Source of the DNA: CAZOZP01 sp964584325
GTDB lineage: Bacteria; Bacteroidota; Ignavibacteria; Ignavibacteriales; Melioribacteraceae
Assembly: GCA_964584325.1 (NCBI GenBank)
Contig: CAZOZP010000049.1
Coordinates: forward strand, 1-28,675
Direction of reading: 5' to 3'
Length of the DNA stretch: 28,675 nt
Shown here one piece after another: positions 23,699 to 28,675 of this stretch (its first letter is position 1; each line of letters opens with the position of its first letter). The translations under genes were made by a program, and so were the position numbers. Below the pieces are notes generated by a model, which worked only from the letters and a program-made list of their open reading frames with translations, had not been told where the DNA came from and searched no databases.

Positions 23699-25210
23699 CT
23701 ACTTTCGCAGCAGGCTGAAAGCCTTCCAGCCGAGTTCATTCTTTTTTTTGTTATAAGCCATCACAGCTTCGCCCTCAACCGCTTCGCCGCCTGTTAAACC
23801 GCCGGTGGCAATCAGCTCGGGACCAACAAATATTTTATCCACTAAGCCGAAGTTTTTATTTTCGGTAATTGTTATTTCACCGCTGAATTTTTTGTATAAC
23901 TTTGGATGATTACCCTTTTCGTCTTTCTTTGCTGAAAGAGCTGTATATCTCTCGCCTTCAGGAGTGCTTAATCTTACTTTAAGAATATCTCCTTCGTGCG
24001 GATTATCTATGAGTCCGCGGTAATTGAAAAAGCCCCTGGTTTTAATATCTTTAACGAAATTTAAAATTTTCTTTTCCGTATTAACATATTCAACTGCTAC
24101 TGCAATTTCTTCTACTTCACCTAATAGTATTTCTTCCGCTATTGCTGTATAACCGGTATAAAACTCGTTGTTATTCTTAAAGCTTTCTGTTGCTTTATAC
24201 CAGTCCGATTGCTGAAGATAGGCTAAATCATCAGGAATTTTCCAATTATTTGCGGCTCTTACTTCCATAATTTTCTCAATTTCCGTTTTTGCTTCGGCAT
24301 ACTTTTCCTCAGCAATGAGTATCTCTGCAAGTTTTTCCCTGATTTTTATCAAAAAGTCTTCCTTTGTCTTTAGCGTCAAGGCTTTACACAGACATGCCGT
24401 TTTTCTCTCGTCTCCGTCAGCAAATGTATCCGAAAGCACTTCCCATACCCAAAACTCGCTTCTCTTTTTCCTTGCAAACGGAAGAAATTCACTAACTGCT
24501 TTTTCGGCCTTTCCGGTAATAATAAGAAGTTTTGTTTTGTAGTAGATAGGGTACTGATACTCGGGTTGTTTTTTAATCAGCTCATCAAGCTTTAGGATAA
24601 ATTTTTCTATCTTTATCTGAATAGTTTTTGTCTCTTCACCGAAAACTTCGGAATATTTCTCTATAAGTTTTTTTGAATAAGCTATATATACCCTTTCTGC
24701 CAGGGACAACATTTTTTTTCCGTTGTACTCTTCCGATAAGTAATCTTCTTTTCTGAAACTATCCCATCCCCACCACTCAACAAATTCAATATATTCATTC
24801 CAGTTCCCGGCACTTTTATTAAATGATTTCAGCATAAATGAATAGCCTTCCGTATGCTTTGTAAATTTCACATCACGGATCATTTTGAATAGCTCATTTA
24901 AATAATTTGTTTTAATATTGGGCGATTTGCAGATTTCATTAACCATTTTCCCGACCTGAAAAGCAATGCTGTCAACAAGAATAGTTTCTCCCGCCGGCAG
25001 TTTTGCGTGCACGATTTTTTCAAGATAAAATTTGAATTCAGGATATTTTGATTCCTGACTGTTTTCTTTCAGGAAATCATAACACACCCAAGCTAATCCG
25101 CGTTTAGCCCAGATATTCTCCGGTTCTCTCGATAATTCATTTTCGGTTAATGCCAGAGCTTCTTCCTTTTTACCCGCTTTTCTAAGCGCTGAAATATCTG
25201 TGAATGTCAT
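23699..25210 (-). CDS. TPR protein with C-terminal OB/cold-shock-like domains
   Basis: 503 residues. The N-terminal two-thirds is helical repeat: LRKAGKKEEALALTENEL is a TPR-like opening, WAKRGLAWVCYDFLKE follows, and EILIAEEKYAEAKTEIEKIM is a later unit. From about 345 two beta-barrel blocks follow. The first reads KDIKTRGFFNYRGLIDNP then HEGDILKVRLS. The last (436-503) reads KKFSGEITITENKNFGLVDKIFV then GWKAFSL, like a cold-shock domain (small barrel with a K.FG.V RNP1-like stretch). Such TPR-OB proteins occur in some bacterial conflict systems (I recall DUF7017-type proteins), but I cannot confirm membership. The start has GAGGA 7 bases upstream. No shared-motif promoter directly ahead; it may be read from promoter D. 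Distinct from, but similar in idea to, the cold-shock protein in the CRISPR-like operon. Confidence 0.72.
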   Translation of the reverse strand: MTFTDISALRKAGKKEEALALTENELSREPENIWAKRGLAWVCYDFLKENSQESKYPEFKFYLEKIVHAKLPAGETILVDSIAFQVGKMVNEICKSPNIKTNYLNELFKMIRDVKFTKHTEGYSFMLKSFNKSAGNWNEYIEFVEWWGWDSFRKEDYLSEEYNGKKMLSLAERVYIAYSKKLIEKYSEVFGEETKTIQIKIEKFILKLDELIKKQPEYQYPIYYKTKLLIITGKAEKAVSEFLPFARKKRSEFWVWEVLSDTFADGDERKTACLCKALTLKTKEDFLIKIREKLAEILIAEEKYAEAKTEIEKIMEVRAANNWKIPDDLAYLQQSDWYKATESFKNNNEFYTGYTAIAEEILLGEVEEIAVAVEYVNTEKKILNFVKDIKTRGFFNYRGLIDNPHEGDILKVRLSTPEGERYTALSAKKDEKGNHPKLYKKFSGEITITENKNFGLVDKIFVGPELIATGGLTGGEAVEGEAVMAYNKKKNELGWKAFSLLRK

Positions 25211-25369
25211 AATTAGTCCTCAGTTTTATTTCTCTGCACAATAAAGTATTTCAGCACACAAATGCCGAAACAATATCTTAATATAATCTAATAATTTATC
25301 AGTATTTAATGAAATTTTTAACTTATAATAAAAACCTCACTGCTTAAACAACATTGATGAGTTATACAT

Positions 25370-25693
25370 TTAATTCATATAGAATACTCTATCGGAATTA
25401 CCATCGTTCTCAACCGGTAACAGGAGCCGGTATTGCTTAATATAATAGTCGTAGAGCTTATTTGCATATTTTGAAAAAGAAGAATATTCTTCAAAAGTAA
25501 GAGCTTGCAGGGATTGAAGCGACTTATACTCAAACGCAGTTATAACCCCCCACAAGTTTACAATTTCCTTATCAATGATTGCTTTCGTAATATACTGTTC
25601 ACTTCTTAGCTTGTTTTCAGAAAAACTGAATGCTTCAAATAAAGTAAATGTTAACTCATTGAATATTATTTGAAATGCACTTAAACTTTCCAT
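25370..25693 (-). CDS. Small helical protein of unknown function (107 aa)
   Basis: 107 residues, aromatic-rich and predicted helical (FQIIFNELTFTLFEAFSF, LTFEEYSSFSKYANKLYDYY). No recognised domain or signal peptide. GAGGAAG precedes the ATG by about 7 bases. Unlike the other two small proteins it does not directly follow its promoter: about 130 bases with a six-codon frame and a perfect stem lie between promoter D and its start. Its SLQALTFEEYSSFS region weakly resembles SLEEFYVF in the 97-aa protein. Confidence 0.65.
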   Translation of the reverse strand: MESLSAFQIIFNELTFTLFEAFSFSENKLRSEQYITKAIIDKEIVNLWGVITAFEYKSLQSLQALTFEEYSSFSKYANKLYDYYIKQYRLLLPVENDGNSDRVFYMN

Positions 25694-25737
25694 TGTAACT
25701 TCCTCTTTTTATATATCTAATTATTAATCAGAAAGTT

Positions 25738-25764
25738 AAATTTCCGGGCGTTTCCCGGAAATTT
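25738..25764. promoter_or_regulatory. Perfect 11-base stem in the leader of the 107-aa gene
   Basis: AAATTTCCGGG, five-base loop, CCCGGAAATTT. It sits in the transcript leader between promoter D (25822-25859) and the 107-aa gene start at 25693. No U-run follows, so it is more likely a regulatory or protein-binding palindrome than a simple terminator. Its core CCCGGAAA resembles the upstream box of the shared promoters. Confidence 0.55.
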
Positions 25765-25789
25765 CCTTAATTCAGATTCAAATAAGGAA

Positions 25790-25810
25790 TTATATTAATA
25801 ACCTCTTCAT
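25790..25810 (-). other. Six-codon frame MKRLLI directly after promoter D
   Basis: AAAAAAAGGA is followed directly by ATG and the codons for MKRLLI, then TAA, about 13 bases after the -10-like box, where the other promoters have their first gene. It may be a leader peptide or the remnant of a lost gene. The SD-to-ATG distance is too short for strong translation, so this is tentative. Confidence 0.3.
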
Positions 25811-25821
25811 TCCTTTTTTTC

Positions 25822-25859
25822 TTACTCTATCAGAGATGAAATGATTTGGATTTTCCGGA
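25822..25859 (-). promoter_or_regulatory. Shared-motif promoter D
   Basis: Minus strand TCCGGAAAA, 15 bases, CTCTGATAGAGTAA. The -10-like part (TAGAGT) is the least perfect of the five. Downstream are a six-codon frame, a perfect stem and then the 107-aa gene. Confidence 0.8.
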
Positions 25860-25875
25860 ATTCCATGAAAATATT

Positions 25876-26460
25876 TTAGATCGAAAACATTTTTGTTATA
25901 TGATCTGAGCAGATATCTGCGACTTCAAGGGGTGTAAGATAAGTTGTATCTATAATTATCAGATCTTCTTTTTCATATCTTTTATTTACTTCCTTAAGAA
26001 AGCTATGATCATTTTCCAATCTGTCATAATGTAAGCTGCAGCATCTTCTTTCTAATCTATTTTCGATTATCTGCAGATTTGTTTTCAGCAAAAATGTTAC
26101 ATCTGCATCCGGAGGAGAAATCCTCTGAAAATTATTAATGAGCTGCGAATTCAGGATACCGCTTCGTTCCAAAAGTATCTGGTGGTAGATAAGTGTTGAG
26201 TTTTTATATCTATCGTAAATAACCGGTAGTGTTTCATTTTCATAAAGTCGGAATGTTTCCCAAAGCCCCGATAAATAATATAGCATTCTGCACTCCACAG
26301 TTCTTTCGGCAGAATCAAAAAAAGACCTTCCGGACTTATCTTTATCAAGAACTGTTGCAACATAAATACCTCCGAGTTTCTTGGCAAGAATTCCGGCAGT
26401 TGTTGTTTTGCCGCTTCCGTCAATTCCTTCAATTGCTATTTTTAATTTATTCTTAAGCAT
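25876..26460 (-). CDS. Thymidylate kinase-like P-loop kinase
   Basis: 194 residues with the dTMP-kinase pattern: IAIEGIDGSGKTTTAGIL (Walker A at 12-19), IYDRYKNSTLIYHQ (D83-R84-Y85, nucleotide-binding DR motif), and an arginine-rich lid with RLERRCCSLHYDRLE. Thymidylate kinase phosphorylates dTMP to dTDP, but the body diverges enough that another (deoxy)nucleotide or nucleoside could be the substrate. The frame is open 6 codons upstream to a TTG, but no ribosome site suits either start; ATG 26458-26460 fits family length. Third gene in a run after a radical SAM protein and a GreA-like protein. A housekeeping tmk elsewhere in the genome would point to a special role. Confidence 0.8.
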   Translation of the reverse strand: MLKNKLKIAIEGIDGSGKTTTAGILAKKLGGIYVATVLDKDKSGRSFFDSAERTVECRMLYYLSGLWETFRLYENETLPVIYDRYKNSTLIYHQILLERSGILNSQLINNFQRISPPDADVTFLLKTNLQIIENRLERRCCSLHYDRLENDHSFLKEVNKRYEKEDLIIIDTTYLTPLEVADICSDHITKMFSI

Positions 26461-26520
26461 TATTTTATTTGATATCAATAAATTTTAAGGAATGATTAAA
26501 TACCTCCTGCTGATTTTCCA

Positions 26521-26982
26521 TTAATACACATCCGCAAGAGTAAGTAATTTTCCATTCGGCATTCTGATTTTATCACCTTTTTTCTTGCCTCGTAACTGTG
26601 CGCCTATTGGTGAGAGCATACTGATTGGTCTATACTCCTTGTTGTCATATTTAATTGTATCAGAGGAAATAGATGCTATCACAAAAAAGTTAAGTACATC
26701 TGTTTCCACAATTGCTCCTTGTTCTATTTCATCGCAAATTTTCAACTTAATTGAATTCAATTGCGATTGAAGCTGCATAAGTGAATACAGATGTTTTGCG
26801 TGAGCATTTTTTTTATCCTGGGCTTCTTCCTTGAAGCTGTCATACCTGCTTTCCATAGCCCCTTTATGAGAATTTGCCTCTTTCTGAGCTTCAGCCATTG
26901 CTTCTTCCTGCTCAACCATTTGTCCGGTTAATATTTCCCTAAACTGGTCAATAATAGCTTTTTTTAAGAATAACTTATCCAT
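26521..26982 (-). CDS. GreA/GreB-family C-terminal domain protein with coiled coil
   Basis: 153 residues. An N-terminal helical coiled coil (about 1-85, with GQMVEQEEAMAEAQKEA) is followed by a GreA/GreB C-terminal FKBP-like domain: GAIVETDVLNFFV, then ISMLSPIGAQLRGKKKGDKI and a closing GKLLTLADVY. GreA-type factors enter the RNA polymerase secondary channel and stimulate RNA cleavage through acidic residues at the coiled-coil tip. Here the coil lacks an obvious paired acidic tip, so it may be a Gre-like regulator rather than a cleavage factor. GAGGAAA precedes the ATG, and it overlaps the radical SAM gene by 8 bases, indicating co-translation. Confidence 0.78.
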   Translation of the reverse strand: MDKLFLKKAIIDQFREILTGQMVEQEEAMAEAQKEANSHKGAMESRYDSFKEEAQDKKNAHAKHLYSLMQLQSQLNSIKLKICDEIEQGAIVETDVLNFFVIASISSDTIKYDNKEYRPISMLSPIGAQLRGKKKGDKIRMPNGKLLTLADVY

Positions 26983-27868
26983 TTTTTTCCTCGAATTTAC
27001 TTCCTGATATTAGTTTTTTCTTTAACGATTCTATTGAATTTTCTTCATAATAATATACATTATCTTCTCTTACACCACAGGGTTTTATATACCAGGGTGT
27101 AATTCTGATTGACTCCCAGCAACCCTCCAGGCAATCATTCCGTTTACTGCATGAATTACAGTTTTTGGGTCTTTCATTTACTTCTTCAGGAAGTTTTACA
27201 GTTATAGTACCCTTTCCGGAATTATAAATTTTCCTGTGCGTTTTTGTATTTATTGCTCCATCATATTTTTCATCCAGCATTTTAATTACATCGTAAGCAT
27301 CCATTATTTTGAACATATTCAGAGGTTCGAATATTTTAAGATCTGCACCCGATTCCATAAGACTTTCAGACATATTTAATATTTCCGGAATACTCTCATT
27401 GATTATTAAATTCAATGAAAGCTTAATGTTACTTTCTTTTACAGCTGCAATTCTTTTAAGAAATGCTTTTGTTTTAAGCTGCATTTGATTATGTACTGAA
27501 AGATTAATCCTATTTATTTGTGAACAGCTAAGCAAATCGAGATACTGATCCAGAAAAGCTCCGTTTGTAGTCATAACTTTTTCATACTTTGGAAAATTCA
27601 GATTAATATCATTTAAATTTTCTTCAAGTTTGCATCTATCTACAAATAATGGTTCAATTCTCCCCGAGATATGTATTTTTTTCGGGTTGCCGTTGGTAAA
27701 AATTTGGTCGAGCAGATTAATTGATTGCGAAAAGCTTGTAGAATTATTTTCATTAAACTTCTGAGTAACGGGAAAGTAATCTTTATGACAATAAACACAA
27801 TTGAAATTACATTTTGCATCTTTCCCGTTCAATGCACCAAAATCAAGTCTGTAACTAATTCTTTTCAT
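26975..27868 (-). CDS. Radical SAM protein, MoaA-like with C-terminal cysteine cluster
   Basis: 297 residues. The cluster CNFNCVYC (C20, C24, C27; CX3CX2C) binds the SAM-cleaving [4Fe-4S]. The family's usual GGEP motif is replaced by HISGRIEPLFV (about 69-79). A C-terminal group NCNSCSKRNDCLEGC...WYIKPCG (C237, C240, C246, C250, C264) likely holds one or two more clusters, as in SPASM/MoaA-type enzymes. Substrate not predictable; a peptide or nucleotide maturation role is possible. First gene of the operon after promoter E, followed by the GreA-like and thymidylate-kinase-like genes. The prokaryotic-viperin idea was considered because of the neighbouring nucleotide kinase, but the core sequence does not match viperin. 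Confidence 0.82.
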   Translation of the reverse strand: MKRISYRLDFGALNGKDAKCNFNCVYCHKDYFPVTQKFNENNSTSFSQSINLLDQIFTNGNPKKIHISGRIEPLFVDRCKLEENLNDINLNFPKYEKVMTTNGAFLDQYLDLLSCSQINRINLSVHNQMQLKTKAFLKRIAAVKESNIKLSLNLIINESIPEILNMSESLMESGADLKIFEPLNMFKIMDAYDVIKMLDEKYDGAINTKTHRKIYNSGKGTITVKLPEEVNERPKNCNSCSKRNDCLEGCWESIRITPWYIKPCGVREDNVYYYEENSIESLKKKLISGSKFEEKNG

Positions 27869-27882
27869 TTTCTTCTCTGTTT

Positions 27883-27920
27883 TTATAATATCAGAGAGAG
27901 AAAGACCAGTTTTTTCCGGA
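27883..27920 (-). promoter_or_regulatory. Shared-motif promoter E
   Basis: Minus strand TCCGGAAAA, 15 bases, CTCTGATATTATAA, 16 bases from the -10-like TATTAT to the ATG of the radical SAM gene. It drives the radical SAM/GreA-like/kinase operon. Confidence 0.8.
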
Positions 27921-28400
27921 TTTTTTTAAAACTTGATGCGTAAAGATCGTTTAGCAGATACTTCGAAGGCTGGTAAACTATCCATCATCCCAACAGATGA
28001 ATCTGTTGGTTAGAAGAACTCTTCTTCTTAACTCTGAGCGGTGGATTTATTCGGTGGATTGAGATGGCGCTGATTTGGATATCCGTGGTGTGGGTGTCTT
28101 TCTATTAACATTGAGCTGCTCTGCAACAATTAGAAAGCGTAGAGATTAGCTTTTTCTATTAAGATTTCGCACCTACGGTGCTGTTTCATCTGTATTATCA
28201 AAATCCTTTTCTCATCACGCATTACGATTCTTAACAGCCCTAATTATTTGGGTTTGCTTGGGAATTATGGTCTTGAATCCCGGTAATTATTTAATCACAA
28301 AAATCAGGGGTTCAGATTATTTCACCCCTCGCAGGATTTATGATTTCCCCTTTGTGCCTTCGTACCTTGGTGGTAAATCTCTCTGTCACCCGTTACTCTG
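27921..28400. other. 480-base intergenic region with palindromes
   Basis: No convincing gene on either strand. A perfect palindrome CCAACAGAT-GA-ATCTGTTGG lies at 27990-28009 (9-base stem, 2-base centre, like the IS200 palindromes). A shorter GCACC-TAC-GGTGC stem is at 28169-28181, and an AGGGGT...ACCCCT pair near 28307-28330. ATTATTTGGGTTTG at about 28245 resembles one arm of the 62-base repeat. Near the right end GTCAC/CTCTGTCAC words repeat up to the next gene's stop. It looks like a cluster of decayed REP-like elements. Confidence 0.5.
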
Positions 28401-28675
28401 TCACTCTGTCACTTCCTCAAAATGCCCTTTCTTCCCAACAAATACAACAGCATAAACTTCCAGATTTTCCAACTGACCTACTTCAGGTTTGGCTAAATAT
28501 TTCCTTGCCTGCAGAATTGCCGCTTCCATTGTTGACTTAAGCTTCCCTGCTTCACTTTTCTTTAAGTATTTCAGCTCAATAAGGAACTGGTAATTCGGTT
28601 TATAAGGCTTGCGGTAGAGATACATTAAATCAGGATATTCCCCTTTTATCTCAGCTTCGCTTTTTATGATATATA
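28401..28675 (-). CDS. PD-(D/E)XK nuclease domain protein, C-terminal part (cut by window edge)
   Basis: 91 codons of a gene whose start lies beyond the right edge; the frame is open through the end. The visible part has KGEYPDLMYLYRKPYKPNYQ followed by FLIELKYLKKSE: an aspartate in PDL and then E-L-K, the D...ExK catalytic signature of restriction-like nucleases. The AVVFVGKKGHFE end matches the C-terminus of the large AAA-ATPase-like proteins (DUF1703/PD-(D/E)XK type) common in Bacteroidota, so the missing N-terminal part is probably that ATPase-like domain. Their role is unknown; many copies per genome are common. The family call rests on the C-terminal motif only. Confidence 0.78.
   Translation of the reverse strand, partial: YIIKSEAEIKGEYPDLMYLYRKPYKPNYQFLIELKYLKKSEAGKLKSTMEAAILQARKYLAKPEVGQLENLEVYAVVFVGKKGHFEEVTE

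Noticed and set aside
26975..27868. Prokaryotic viperin (with adjacent nucleotide kinase)
   Set aside because: The rSAM core has CNFNCVYCHKD and GRIEP plus a five-cysteine C-terminus, closer to MoaA/SPASM-type enzymes than to viperin.
28258..28455. Plus-strand open frame in the right intergenic region
   Set aside because: Low-complexity composition, runs over palindromes and into the nuclease gene on the other strand; no ribosome site.

Overview
AT-rich bacterial DNA, almost entirely coded on the minus strand. Gene content (type III CRISPR proteins, an IS200-type transposase with REP-like palindromes, strong AAGGAG ribosome sites, cold-shock/TPR proteins) suggests a member of the Bacteroidota/Ignavibacteriota side of the FCB group. 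That placement is a guess, because no rRNA, tRNA or universal marker gene is present.

The centre (19711 down to 2773) is one tightly packed run of 14 minus-strand genes, nearly all overlapping or separated by 0-2 bases. The first seven form a type III-D-like CRISPR effector: a CARF-nuclease protein, an HD-less Cas10 with intact GGDD, a single Cas7, Csx10, a double Cas7, Csx19 and a large TIGR03986-type RAMP protein. The next six are not standard cas genes: a triple cold-shock/OB protein, a Ycf46-like AAA+ ATPase, a DUF3800 RNase H-fold protein, a TPR protein, a coiled-coil protein starting MSGPK and an NrdG-like radical SAM enzyme. A Cas6-type RNase closes the run. No CRISPR array, Cas1 or Cas2 lies in the window. 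This hybrid operon is the best candidate for an undescribed system: an RNA-guided, probably cyclic-oligoadenylate-producing effector joined to an AAA+/TPR/nuclease/radical-SAM module.

The operon is bracketed. On its 3' side lie an IS200-type element (about 1737-2476, exact inverted palindromes around tnpA) and an SF1 helicase gene whose end runs into a heptamer tandem repeat. On its 5' side lie a 40-residue membrane peptide and small unknown genes. Two copies of a 62-base palindromic repeat with conserved arms and unrelated middles sit at 1814-1875 and 19992-20058, in the same orientation, either side of the operon.

The flanks (0-1.66 kb and 20-28 kb) carry a second system-level signal. Five promoters share TCCGGAAAA-N15-CTCTGATAnnATAA with an invariant 15-base spacer. 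They sit before the helicase, three small (97-107 aa) proteins and a radical SAM/GreA-like/thymidylate-kinase-like operon. One of them heads a five-gene operon encoding a four-TM coiled-coil protein and a vWA-like lipoprotein. The CRISPR-like operon lacks this promoter, so it looks like a separately regulated insertion into a co-regulated neighbourhood. At the right edge is the C-terminal part of a PD-(D/E)XK nuclease gene that continues outside the window.
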